The notes beneath the pieces were generated by a model, which searched no databases, was not told the origin of the DNA, and saw only the letters and a list, made by a program, of their open reading frames with translations. Shown here in pieces: positions 34,841 through 47,152 of a DNA stretch of 64,000 nucleotides. Origin of the DNA: Polyporus tsugae (Eukaryota > Basidiomycota > Agaricomycetes > Polyporales > Polyporaceae); the NCBI GenBank assembly GCA_024305745.1, contig JAHRBS010000004.1, positions 1,054,001 through 1,118,000 on the forward strand, given 5' to 3'. The position numbers and the translations under genes were made by a program. How positions within the stretch are numbered: position 1 is the first letter of the stretch; every line of letters starts with the position of its first letter.

Positions 34841-37800
34841 GGTTGTTTGACAAGTTGAGGGGCAGATCCATCCTCGCCGATTCCATTCTCGGCCACTCGC
34901 GAGTCGCGAGTGTGTGAGTGACCGCACAGGCACGAGATGCGTCCAGATCGGGATCGTCTCTGGTTTGCCCGGCCGGCTAACTCCAGACTATGTACTTATG
35001 GCTTGCTTATGGCAGCAGAGGGCGCACAACCCGGAACACGGCTCGATGGGTGGGCGTCATCGTGTTCTGGCGAGGCCTCTTCGGCATTTGTCACCACCCC
35101 CAAGTTTACAAGACAGCAGAGAATGCGGTCAGTCGTCTCCGGCCTCTCGCCTTGACCCCAGCCCCCAACCTGCCACCCAACAGCAGCCAATCCCAGGCCA
35201 ATCCAGCACCCCGCTATCCGGCTACTGCCGTCCCGACCCCCTTCCACCTGCGCCAATCGGCATCTCACAATCTCGCTTTACCAGCACGTATGTTGCACTT
35301 GCACTCCTCCGGTGCGCTCGCCGGTGCGCTCGTGGTGCCCACCAAGCGCACCCGAACATCTCCAGCAACCCTCGCTGGGTACGTGGCACCCTTTCTAGCT
35401 CAGCATCATTCCGTCTTCCTTACGTCGCAGTAAGTAGTATCCGTTCGTTCTCGTTTCCAACATTATCATTACCGTCACCAACGTTCCTGCAATCATCGAT
35501 ATCCCCCCCTCTTGATAAATTCCTTTGTACTGCGCGTGGCCATCGGACCACCGTTACGTCCGGTCTCACCAGTCTCGTCCCTTATTAAGTTACATGACAA
35601 CCTGACAAGCTGAGTCCTCAGAAGTTCAGGACTACTTACAGTTGAAGAGCGAATGCTTTGCAAGACGTGCATATTTATGCTAATTGAAACCTGAGCTAGG
35701 CGATCAACGTCTCGCACCCATGGGGTGTGTGATTCCGAGACGTGCGGTACTCGTGTATGGCACCACCAGCTTGACATGGCACTTAACTGCATTGACGGTT
35801 GTTGTCTGAGACCCAGCACGCGGCGTGCCACTTGGTGCCACCCCCGCTCTCTACCGATTATATAATTAATACGGAGCGCGGGCACCACTTCCGGTTTATT
35901 ATGATTATTCCCTTTCAAGCCACTGCTGACCTGGAAGAACAATTGCCTCCGGGATCGAATTCGGCGGCCAAACTTCGATGCTTAGCGCAGCGCCGAAGGA
36001 GATTTTAAGTTTCAAGTTCAATCACAGGAATACAAACTATCCTTCATGGCCGGCCAATGTAGACAGGGTGTCGCCGGGTTCATGCAGACTACACCACTCA
36101 ACACATACACCAAAGACGATGCGGCCAGGGGGTAAGAAGCCAACTCAACGATGAATATTCTGAGTTCAGCCACTAAAGGCGTAGGTTATGCGGTTCCATC
36201 TCCGGGGACCCCGCTCGTATCCATAAATGCCGTGCTCGTGCGTGGTTCTCCGCCCTGTGAGGATCCGATGTCCTGTTTGCCGCTATCCCTCGGATGGTAC
36301 CCTTCGGCACAATCATGACAACCAAGTCCGATGTACATGGTGCCACTCGTGTAGAAGGACTGGGAAGGCATATCTCAGCGAAGTCGCGATCGCCGCTCTG
36401 CCAGAGTCGGCTGCACCCCCCTACTCCGCCTACAACTTCCGAACACCCACCCGGCCGATGCCATCGACATGTACGAGAACAACGAATCAGCCAAAGGAAC
36501 GTCTTGGGCGCAGACCACATCACACGAAGTTGGAAACTAGATATGCTACCCTATGTGTCCACGACAGCTCATCTTCCCACCTTTGCGCCCGGCCGGTACC
36601 TCGTTCGGATGGTATCAGGACAACGGGAAGCGGGAAACTCGGGAGCGACTTGGATCCCAAATTATGATTCAACTTACTTACCATCGACATTCGAGCGTTC
36701 CGACCACCCCTCTAAACGCTCGATGAACAGAGCGTGACGGCGTGTGCCCATCGTAATTGGAGCTCCTCAGTCCGACGTTGGTCCGACGCCCCACGGTCGC
36801 CACTCGTCGAGACGCACTCCGTATTGTTCTGGGCATACCAAATAATCTAGATGCTGAGCTCAGTACCCACCCATTCTTTTGGGCACCACTTGAAACTGCG
36901 TCCCGTTCGCAGCCAGCTTCGGCTTCTGGATACTTATCCCGATACTTAACCTGCTGGTATTGGGTGGCGGAGCAATGCGATAGCCGTGCACGCACACAGA
37001 CGTAACAACACCCAGCCCCGCATGACCCTGCATCACCTACACTCGCTGCGAGTCACGAGAGCCGATGGTTGTCTTTCGAGCCCAAGAAGGTACCCTTGGA
37101 GTGAAACAGGCTACGTTAGCCGCTTTTACACCGAGCAGCGAGCGGGGCGCCGGACCACAAGAAGCAGCTGGACGAGATTAACATCTCTCGCCTCGATGTC
37201 ATAGCCTCGTCCGGAACGGGCGGGAGTTACCAGTTATTTTGTCAGATCCTACACTTACATACGGGTTATATGCCATTAATGCAAAGCGGGCGCGAATGAA
37301 ATTACGGCAGAAGCCTGCACGGATCACAAAACCAGTGAGACGATCCGGAAGTCCGGGAGGCAGTCTTCGTCCGTTGCTCGCGTAAGCATGGCGGCCGTTG
37401 TCCGAGCGTTACTTACATCCAGGTACGACAGAATGCCGTGTTGTTCGCTGACGCCGCTAGTAAATGGTGACGTGTAAGTAACCAGCTTTGGTAGTAGGAA
37501 AGCGTGAGCAGCTGTGAACACCACAACACCCGCCCGTACGTACGCAAGATGCGTCCTAACGGCCGTCTGCTCAGCGCTCATATAGAACAGCGGCGCGGGC
37601 TGATCCAGGGACATATGTTGTCGCGTCGCAGTAGGTAACGGAAGGACATCTGAAATCTTGGGTCACTAGTCAGCAACAGACCGTGAGGGACGACGATTCG
37701 GGCTGATTTCGCTTGCCAGTCGGCGATACGATGAGGTCGCTCATCGCACACCCATTCTTAGCGCGTGGATGCCACCAGGAGATGCCGCCAGGCTCCAGCA

Positions 37801-39837
37801 CAGGAGAATGAATGGCAGGGACGGCGCCTGTGTGTCCCAGGCGGAGAGTCTTCCGGATGGGGTTGGCGGCGCTGGAGTGAAGCGCCGAAAACTGACACGC
37901 TTCATGGTGCGCCTGGTGTTGCCGGAAAGTTTCTGCTGGGATCACGGGCGCGTGGAAGGACTCTCGCCCGTGCTTCGCAACTCGAACCGCCACGTTTCTG
38001 GACGCCGTGCGACACCGGCAACCGTGCAACGAGGGGGTTCTTGCGCGGAGCTCAGTCGACGCGATGCAATAATCCAGGGCAACCAACAGGGCCCAGGGGC
38101 CGTATTGACAAATTGCGTGGCGTTCACCAACGTCATCCTCATGAACGTTTCGCGCGAGTGTTAAGCATCTGAATCAGCGTGCCGGGTACGGCCCAGTCTC
38201 ACTGCAAACGACTTAATGATGCTCGGAAGCGGTCAAATGTCACGATATGGATGAGAGCATATGGAAGTTACATACTTGGATCATACGGATGCGCGAGCGG
38301 CCCCGGGCGGGTTTCAGCCAGCGAGCCGCGAGCGAAAGAAAGGTCCGATCAGCAGATGAGGAAGAGAACGAACATACAGAGAACGCGTCTCGTAACTGCT
38401 AGAACGCATGCGAGTGTGATGTTCCACGCCGGTAGTAGCCAGGGTGAAGGCGTAGTCTGGGTCTCATTACTATTGAGTACTGGGTATGGTTCCACTCAGT
38501 TCCACTGCGGAGGGAGACCGATGGACGACGGAGAGACAACAAAGGAACGGGAGCTGTGTTGGAGAAACAGCTAAGCAAAAGAGGATAAGCGTGTGCTATA
38601 GTGAAGGAGACGGATATCAGAAGCGGAAGGGAAGTATCTGAGACAAGCGTCTTGGGGTGCGGTGTGTAAGTCTTACCACCTTATTTACAAACAATACTGT
38701 AAGTCAAACTCGTAGACTCCGCAACTGGGCGGTCAAGTCGGCTGCGGCGCCTTTGCCGCGGATGTCGAAGAAGCGAGAGGAGGCGGGGGAGATAGCCAAG
38801 CGGGATGGGCCGGACCCTGGAGTGTGCAAGGTTGTGGACCCAGAAGAGGAGAGCATGCCGTCGGATGAACCGATATGCATGGCGAGGACAATATTATTAT
38901 TTTTCATGGATGACAGCCTTCTAACCGCCCAGCAGAGAGGCTGCGGCGGTTACTTATCCCTATTCAAGGTTATCCGACGAATCCTGTGCGTGTCAGGCCA
39001 TGTCCGACCAACCCCTTTCCTCTCCACCACAGCGATTCTCGCCGGGAGTTGCCAGGACGGCCCAGCCTCGCTTCTTCATAAGTCCGGCAGGTGCTGTCGA
39101 GGACGGCAAGAGGAAGTTAGAATGGAGGCGTTTACTGGATCCGAGTCTGTATCCGAGCAGACGGGCCATGAGGCTATCATCCAGCCGGGACGTCCGTTCA
39201 GAGGCTAAGCGCATATGTTAGCCAGAGGCAGCGGGCGGGTACAGGACGGGTAAGCCATGCTGGGCGAAATTTGTTTGGGAATTGGTAACGGTGTGCCACG
39301 CAGCCACGGAGTGGGAAGGGGGAACCAGCTATTTTGGCGAGTGAGACAAGCTTGGAGATTGCTAGCGAGATATCGTCGACGTCGATTCGAAGCGACGATG
39401 CGGACACGGGTCAGGACCGCGGCGAGGGCGTCATGACAAGCACAGGAGAAGCGGTAGGCGGATGAAGATGGGGAGACATATCGGGAAGCAAGCGAGTTAC
39501 GAGAGGTGGACGAGCAGGCGGTAACGGTGTCCACTTTGTGTTTGCAGCAGGGGTGCAGAGTCGTCGGACAGAGAACGCCAACAGAACGTGACGCCTTGGA
39601 ATTCTTTCCTTGCGAGTCGCCAACCGCGTCTCAGAGAGTGGCAGATGCACCAGATCCCACTCCAGTCCTCGCATCACCCGAAACCCTTCCATTTCTTCGC
39701 TTTTTTTCTTGCGCGGGAACTGTGGAGGCATCCACAGCAGCCTGCCTCTTTTGGGAGACGGACGGCGATAACGTGACATCCACGCGCGGAAGAGGTCTCG
39801 TGGCCTGTCAGATGGTGCCAGATTAGGGCGAAAAGGG

Positions 39838-40080
39838 GGGAAAGGCTATGGGGAATCCCCATCAGATGGGAGCGGCGGTGATGCCGGCGGGACGGCAGAG
39901 GGAGCCGGCCGGGGGAGGGGCGAGAAACGGAAGGGGCGGGAAGTGGGGGGGTGGTTTTGCGGGGAGTGAAAAGTGGGATTGGGATTGATGGGAGGGATGG
40001 CCGGATTTGGGCGGTGTGCGGCCCCTGTTTGTTTGTTTGGAGGTTTAGCGTTTTGGGCAAGGAAATTGGAGGAGCAGAGG
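39838..40080 (+). promoter_or_regulatory. G-rich block upstream of the cyclin gene
   Basis: Many runs of three to six G (for example GGGGGG at 39,834-39,839, and gggtgg, gggattggg and gatgggaggg further on) sit 100-340 bp before the cyclin start. It may be promoter DNA with G-quadruplex potential; this is inference. Confidence 0.35.
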
Positions 40081-40177
40081 TCGATCTCAATCTGCATCTG
40101 CATGCTCGTCCACTCCGTTCTTTTTTAAATGCTGTCCTTTCCTGACTGTCCTACTCTACGTTTCGACGACCGTACTT

Positions 40178-42291
40178 ATGTCCTCTCCTTATTACCCCCC
40201 GCTTCGCCTCCCGCCCTCGCCCTCGCCCTCGCCAATGTCTACCGCACCCCTCCTCCCAATCGAACTTGTCCCATCCTTCCCGCCTTGGAACGAATGGAGG
40301 CCAACAAAGTCCGAGGCTCCTCTAACCCCTCCCCTCTCCTCTGTCCCTGCAAGACGCGTCCTGGTCTCTCACCAAGCACCCACCGTTCTCCCGCCCATAT
40401 CCTACTTTGACAGGAGCATCTCGCGCCATTCACCCAGTGCGTATCTGCTTTCTACTTCTCGTCCCTCTGCTTCCTCTCATGCGGCCACGAAAGTAACGCC
40501 TCCACCTTCGGACGAGTACCACCACCGGAACAAAGGCGACGCGTCCTCCTACCGCCTTCCATCCGTGGGCGTACCCTCCCGTTCTCTAGAACCTTCCCCA
40601 TCGTCCTCCCAGAACGGGCCGCCGGAAGACTCGTTCTCGTCTGCAACATACACATTCGACTGGTTTGGAAGCGACTCCCATCGCTCTTCGCGTTTCATCG
40701 CCGAGAAGTTCTGTGAGATGATTTGTTACCTCTGGTTCTCCACCATCTCCAGCACTTCTGCGTCCCCCTTGAAGCGCAACCGCGTTGCGCCCACCCAACC
40801 AGATTCTTTCTCTCCGCATAGCAATGCCTCCACAGCAAAACTCCAGTTCTCGGTCTCGCCCGCGTTTGTACGCTTCATGCAAAAAGTACTCGAGACGACG
40901 CAAGTTAGCCATTCGGTCATCGTATTATCACTACATTACATCTGTCGCCTCAAAGCGCGTAATCCTTTCACCTCTGGGCAGGCTGGCAGCGAGTACCGGG
41001 TGGCCATCGCGGCACTCATGCTTGCGAACAAGTTTGTGGACGAGTAAGCGCGTTTCTGGCCCCTTGTGACGCGTCTCGCTGACCTCCTGTGCGCTCGTCA
41101 GCAACACGTACACGAACAAGACATGGTCGGAAGTATCTGGCATCGAACTCGGTGAGGTGAACCGGATGGAGCGGGAGTTCCTGCTGGGGCTGGACTTCGA
41201 CCTCTACGTGAACAAGTTGACGTACGAGTCGTGGCTCAAGTTCCTGACGGGGCTGGTGATGAACAAGGAGAAGGACTCTAAGCGGTGGCAGCGCGCCCAC
41301 TGTCCCGTCCGCACCTCTCACCTGCACCTGCACCGACCGAGCTGTCACAGGCACGCTCACCTCACTCCATCACGTGCTTCGTCACACCGCGCCCGATCCA
41401 CCTCTCCCCGTCGGGTGTCCATCTGCGCCGTCTCCCATCCCATCCCCTGTCCGCCCCTCGCCGCACACTACACGCCCCATCCGTCCCCCTCCCGCTCCAA
41501 GCGCACTGCTTCCGACGCATTCTCCCCCACGTCCGCATCATTTCCCGCCGCGCAGCTCCCTCCCGCGCAGCTCCCCAGGCGCATGCACGTCCCCTCCCTT
41601 GACATTCCCCACCCGACTGCCCACTCCCGTGAAAGCTCCGCATCACCCCTCGAGTCCCTCCAGTCTTTCTCCAGGCTCTCCCTCGGCGCCTCCCCAGTTG
41701 ACAATCGCTCCTCTCCGGCTTGGCCCATTAAACATGACGGCTATCCACGCACCCTTGTCTCGTCGTATCAGATCGACGACCAGCGTCCCCTCGTCACTCC
41801 TCAGGTGAGTACGCCCGTTCCATGGCCCCCTGTGACTGTCTCCTGACATCACACTCCTGTAGCATTTGTACTTCTACTCGCTGGCAGGTTCCCCTCTAGA
41901 GTCCGAGGAGCAGCGTAGGACACGGAAGGCACGCCTTCGCGTTCACCAGGCTCCTGCCCCTACCGCCGCTGTCCATCAGTACCAACCTTCGATGCCAATG
42001 GTTGTGCAGTCGGCGTCGGCCAGCCCATACGAGGTTCACTCGCATGTCACTGCGCCGCAACACGTCTTGCCACCATTCTCACAGGTCTCTCAGGCGTGGC
42101 AGAACGTCGGCGTGCAGGTTACGGAGAGGACGCGGCTTCCACCCATTCAAGTCCAGCCGAGGGCGCAGCACGGCTCAGCTGTTCCTTCCGCGCCGTTTGC
42201 GAATGCAGGCCCGCCAGGAGTGCATTTTTACTCTACTTTCACGCCAGACCCAGCCCCGCATTATTACAGGGTGCGTGGGCGGCAAGTATAA
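40178..42291 (+). CDS. Cyclin of the Pho80/Pcl (Pho85-type) family
   Basis: Three exons (40,178-41,043, 41,102-41,804, 41,863-42,291) join to 665 aa. The first 180 residues are Pro/Ser-rich. The cyclin box spans about 180-340: [79 protein letters not shown]. The order '[13 protein letters not shown]' after 'LMLANKF' is typical of Pho80/Pcl/Clg1-like cyclins, which activate the Pho85 kinase in phosphate, nutrient and polarity control. The C-terminal half is low-complexity Pro/Ser/Gln. A further small intron near 41,290-41,345 is possible because the sequence there is poor in conserved residues, but the frame is open through it. Confidence 0.85.
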
Positions 42292-45200
42292 TTCATTCGT
42301 ATAGTAAGGTAGTACATTGCTAGAACATTCGGCATTAAACACGGACGCTACTGCAGAACACCCCGCTTATCACGCTCATCGCATATCGTCCGTCCTCCCA
42401 GCATTCTGTTTACGCCCATCGTCACATCACATCATCATCAACTGTGCATTGTAGTTGTCCATCAGGTTCAAGTCTCCCATTCAATTTCCCCATTGCATTT
42501 GTCGTCGCATCGCATACAAGCATACAATTTTTGCCGCATTTTGGTCAGACTTGCTCGAGCTCCACAAGTTCGTGCCTGCTCGCAGTCTGCCACAGGGACA
42601 CTTCTCGGCTTTGCCTGCAAGCCCACGAATAAAGCTTAAAGAGTAAGTTCAACAAAGAACGGGCTGGGCAGCGTCTATGCCAACGTTCTCGCGCCAACTG
42701 AGATATGTGCGGTGAAAATCGTGTGCATCTATCCGTGGGACCGTAGGTCAATAGATGAGTGCCCTCCGGTAAAGCCGACGGTATCTCAAACCTTGTTGGC
42801 GAAGTCCCATAAGGACTAATTACTTATCCTTGTATTCAACATACGAGATCGCTAAAATTTATTATGGTCGGATAACCCCCCAAAAGGAGTAACCCCCTCG
42901 CGACTGAGTTCCCTTCGTCGGCCCTCGGTGTTTGTTCCAAGTCATCATCATGCTCATGCCAGAGAGCCTGGCCGGCCAGGCAGCGGAGTGCCACAGCACA
43001 CGCCCCGTTGCAACGAGCCATCGGCTCCGACCGCTACTAAGGTAGACTTAGCCCATTATGCAAGATTATAGGCACATCTTGGCATGCACGTAACTTAAGT
43101 CCATGATGTTCATCGGGAATCCATTAAAACTACGCGCAGCATTGTCTCACCCGCGCGGCCTATAGACCACATGCATGCCCCGTCTGCGCCGGTCCAGTTC
43201 TTCTCCGTGTTTGGCTGTGCATCATCCTCAACCGACAACAGGCACAACGTCTCAAGCATTTACAATTTTATGTCAATGTCCCTGCCAGCAGCCAACGCAT
43301 AATTTACTCCATTTGGGTCGCTTGTTACGGGACTGGGACTCCGAGTCAGCATTCGGCTCCTCAGTACTCCCCGATACGAAAGGCAAGAGAATCTGTTGGG
43401 AAACGCAACGACAAGTGTTGCATGAGTAAATAGAGGCAAGCGCCAGTTTCCTTCGGCAGTGCACCTCGATGGTGCCATCTAGGAATTTTCTTTATCCTCT
43501 CCACCTAAAGTCCACCCCGTTCTCCGCGAGTAAGATGAATCTAAGCACCCCATTGCAGGTCCTCATGTGGATCCGCACCTAGCCAGATAGCAGGTGCCTT
43601 CTCCACCTCCACTGGGGGCGCCAGATGTTCAATGCGCGCAGTCCTGACACCAAGATCATAGATGGATGTGGAAGATCGGTGGCGGAGGTAGGGGCGGAAG
43701 ATGTTGAGGATCTATTGAGCTACTATCTGCGTCATTGCTCAATCACGGCCTTGCCTCTAAACCGCGGTGCGAAGTACGGAAACTCACGATCAAGTTCGTT
43801 CCGAACTTGCAGTTTAACCCCGACACGGGCGGCATCCCACACAACCTAGACCATTTAGCCGCCGGGCGGCGGGCTAAGTGCATGAGTGAACAACGTTCAG
43901 TAAGCTACTGCAGTGACACGATTCCGCGGACTCCTCAAAAGACTTCTCGTGATGTCCATCCAAAGCTATAGGTGACCAAGTCGGGCGATTCGGGGTGATG
44001 GGGTTGTTTGGTGTTGACACTAGAGTAGGCAGTCAAAACGAAAAACTCCCACGTCCGCCGGGACGACGCCAGGCCACATTCATTATCTATTGTATGTATG
44101 CCAAATATACCAAGTCCGATGTTTCCGCTCGGCAAGAACCCGTCGCTGTTGGCTGTTTTCTGTTAATCTGGTTTATGTTGTGAAACATGGACAACAACAC
44201 AACTACTCATGCTGCATCGGGTTCATCCTTCAATTGTCCGTTTTCTATCATAGAGATACGACGAACCTCCCGGTTGATGGTACTGAGTATTTTTGAACGT
44301 TTTCTCCGCCCCGCGCGTGGCACACAATAAACGCATCCCCGATGGGTATGGCTGGCTGCTGCTTCGGTGGCTGGGATTCCGAACTCCTTAGCACACTGAC
44401 GAAAAACGCCCTGCACTCCTCTTCGTTCATTCGGGTCATCCGAGCCAATATCCGCTGACGCACGCTCAGATTCCGCTTTACTACTACTACGACGATGGGT
44501 CCGTATGTGTCCTCAACACAAAACCTATTCGAGTTGGCCGTGATTCGCAGTTATGGGCGATCGCAAGGCGACGTGCGGTCGACGCGAGTCGAGCGATCGG
44601 ACGTATCGACGAGTCCCTAGCTCTCAACGCTCGCGACGAAGCTAAACGGGTCTGGCTCAAGTGGACTAACGGTTTGTCATGTGCATAGTCCAAAACGTCG
44701 CAAAAAACCGTCCGTCCCGTCCGAGGAGCCCACCGACCATTATGGGTTGCGCCAGCCACGACCAGACGAAAACACATATATTAAAACGCTCCCCCAGGGC
44801 ACCACTGGTCGGTGGGTGGTTCACTACTTGTCCCTCGACGATGCGGCGACAATGCACGACCAATGGATTGCCAGCGATCTGAGTACGCAAGGGTGCACGG
44901 GGGTCACTGCGTGATATGCACGGGACAAGTAACTGGCGCTGACTAGTTGGTAAGACAGTGGCACACGACACTCGACGTCCTTCGTACCCCCATTGTGCCT
45001 CTGCACTGAGGCGGTGAGAATCGGGCGTCACGGGTGTGACAAGGGATACCTCGGCAGGAAGCTTTTTTTTTTGCGGGGCGTTCACACCGCATCAGTAAAC
45101 TCATAGAATGCAATGGGGATAAGTACCATTCTCATGTTGATGAAACAAGATCTCAGGTATTTCTCCGTACGGTTGCAGTTAAACAGAAACCGTTCCCGCG

Positions 45201-46363
45201 GGAGCTCAGTGTTCATTTGACCCGACCGTATGTGGTATATCATCGACTGCAGCCTGGACTTGGGTGGACAAAACGCGGACATCATTACAGAAAAAGAGCG
45301 GAAGTCACACAGGCGCGCTCTATGAGAGTTTTGTGCGAGCCAACAGGAGGTTTCGCCGTAGACCAGCTCGCGGAGTACGCAGCGAGGTTCCACAAAAAAA
45401 CGAGATGCGACTTAGTCAAAAAAAAATAAGTAAAACAGATGGAGGACCTGTTAGCCTCTTGAGGGTGAAAAAGCAATCAATTGGCGCGCCGCGCCGTCAG
45501 AAGCCGTCTACGAACGGTAGACTTCGGTCGCCCGACGGGGGACGACTTTCATTGTCTTATGAGGTGAGCGGTTTCCGGGTTCAGTGTCACGTTCCTCACT
45601 CGAATGAACACTTCAATGTTTTTGGTGCATAAGACACACGAAGATCCAAGTGGCAGGCCTGTGGAAGACCTGCAAACTCTGATGCATAAGGATCACTGTG
45701 ACAGGTTTGTTACGTTATCAATAGGTGAACCGCCGTTTCTGCCACTGGCCGGAACGGGGGGAGGATAGGGGCTCTGACCGTGCGTTTGGTGCGAAGGAGG
45801 ATATCTATTCACAAGATCCTTGGAGGGATGGAATCGGGCTAACTCAGTAGGCGGATCAGTCGGAACGGGTGGCCGCGGTCTCGCCGGTTCGTGCAGCGGC
45901 ACGCAAGAACCGTGTGTGTGCGCTGTCCCTGCACAATGGTTTCCGTCTTTCCGGGTAGTCTAGGTTTATGTCTTGACTTGGTTAAGTGTGTGCCTGGGCT
46001 TGGAGGATGTGAAGAAGTGGATGGAAGGTGGACAAAGAGGATGGCCTCCGGACAATCGCTGTTTACTTACAGCAGCAGCCAGTTGCAAGAGCGCACGGCG
46101 AGACCGGATTCGCGCGCGGATGTGCGGAATCATGGGGACTGGACCAAATTTGGAGCACCTTCGAAGCTTCCAGATAACTTAGTCAATAATAAGACAGAAT
46201 TCCGATTAGGGGGCCATCAAGAAAATACTGCGATAAAGCAACATATGAATGACTTGTACGTACACGCGGCATAGTGACCGTAGCTGGTGACCAGCGATCA
46301 GAATTGAGCGATAGCCTGTTTGTCCGTAGGCTGCGGCGACTACAGACAAGAATGGGATGGGAA
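42292..46363. other. Gene-poor region
   Basis: 4 kb with short frames only. A stop-to-stop open frame on the plus strand (about 44,391-44,685), followed in another frame by 44,681-44,914, looks somewhat protein-like but has no start or known domain. Confidence 0.45.
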
Positions 46364-46947
46364 TCAGAATTTGGTTGATACGTTTTGGTCTTGCTCGGCG
46401 GCGAGGTTGTCCAGCCTAGCCTTTTCCGCGTCAAGGCGGGCGATGTTGGTGGCTAAGAAGCCTTGCGTAAACTGATAGCCCGAAATAATACCAGTCACTG
46501 TGCAAGGAGGGCAAGAAGACGTCTTTAGTACGGGTTTTCTAGCAAGGGCATTCGGAAGGGGTCCGAAGGACCAAAGGGGGACAAGGATAGAAGTGCTGTG
46601 GAAGAAGGGCAATTGGAGAATCCTCACCTGCGCCGCACAGGATTGTGGCGTTCCTGTTGAGGCGGAATACCTTCGACCCAAGGATGGCTAGATGAAGATG
46701 GATCAGAGGGGGTTGCAAGGGTGCGCGCGACATGCACAGTTTGAGAAGACGGTGGAGTGTGCGACGGGGAAGGTACATACCACTTACAAGACCCGAAGAT
46801 AGGCCAGCAAAGATGCCGTCACGCCGGGCTTGCTGGTCGGTGATTTGTGGTGTGAGATGGCAAGAGGAGGGCGCGTGGAGAGACACGTACACGTGTGGCG
46901 TGGGCGACGGCTTCCACGGAGAGAGCCTGGTTGTTGTCTACGGCCAT
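46364..46947 (-). CDS. Small glycine-zipper membrane protein, 100 aa
   Basis: Four exons (46,947-46,891, 46,832-46,781, 46,687-46,628, 46,497-46,364) join in frame to 100 aa. Two hydrophobic stretches carry spaced small residues, GIFAGLSSGLVSGAILG and ILCGAVTGIISGYQF, as in glycine-zipper proteins of mitochondrial or other inner membranes. A basic loop (SKVFRLNRN) lies between them, so the chain could be a hairpin. A charged helix (ARLDAEKARLDNLAAEQD) ends the protein. The preserved splice phases at all three introns argue that it is real. The Met at 46,947 was chosen; the frame is open further upstream. I do not recognise a named family. It diverges from ZIP4. Confidence 0.65.
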
Positions 46948-47152
46948 CGCGATGCACTCGTCGTCGTCGTCGTGGTCAAGGTCGTCCTCGGTGTTGGCTG
47001 GGACCACGGCGACAGGCAACCTTGTCCTCAGGCGCTCGCACGCGTGACAGGAACACGCGTCGCGTCGCCTGCAAGCCGCTGTCTCCGCCCACCATCTCTG
47101 TCTCCGCCCAGTTCCATCTCCGCCGTTTTCCGCCCTCTCGCCGACCGAGACG
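46948..47152. promoter_or_regulatory. Shared upstream region of the small protein and ZIP4
   Basis: 205 bp between divergent starts, with a GTC-rich microsatellite-like patch (46,961-46,975). Confidence 0.35.

Larger units (their letters stand above)
32367..40177. other. Large gene-poor region
   Basis: 7.8 kb with only overlapping, non-conserved-looking short frames on both strands. No transposon ends or RNA genes recognised. The hexamer GTAAGT/ACTTAC recurs unusually often between 33,180 and 38,700. Near 39,840-40,080 the plus strand becomes G-rich. Confidence 0.5.

Noticed and set aside
34914..35588. 225-codon plus-strand open frame
   Set aside because: Begins at GTG, is Pro/Ser/Arg-rich, is overlapped by open frames in other phases and has no recognisable domain. 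Likely chance in GC-balanced spacer.
37670..38172. Three overlapping frames of 130-140 codons
   Set aside because: Open in several phases at once because of high GC; no family signal in any.
38657..39208. 184-codon plus-strand open frame
   Set aside because: No ATG start, no domain, and low-complexity charged patches. Overlapping frames on the other strand are equally open.
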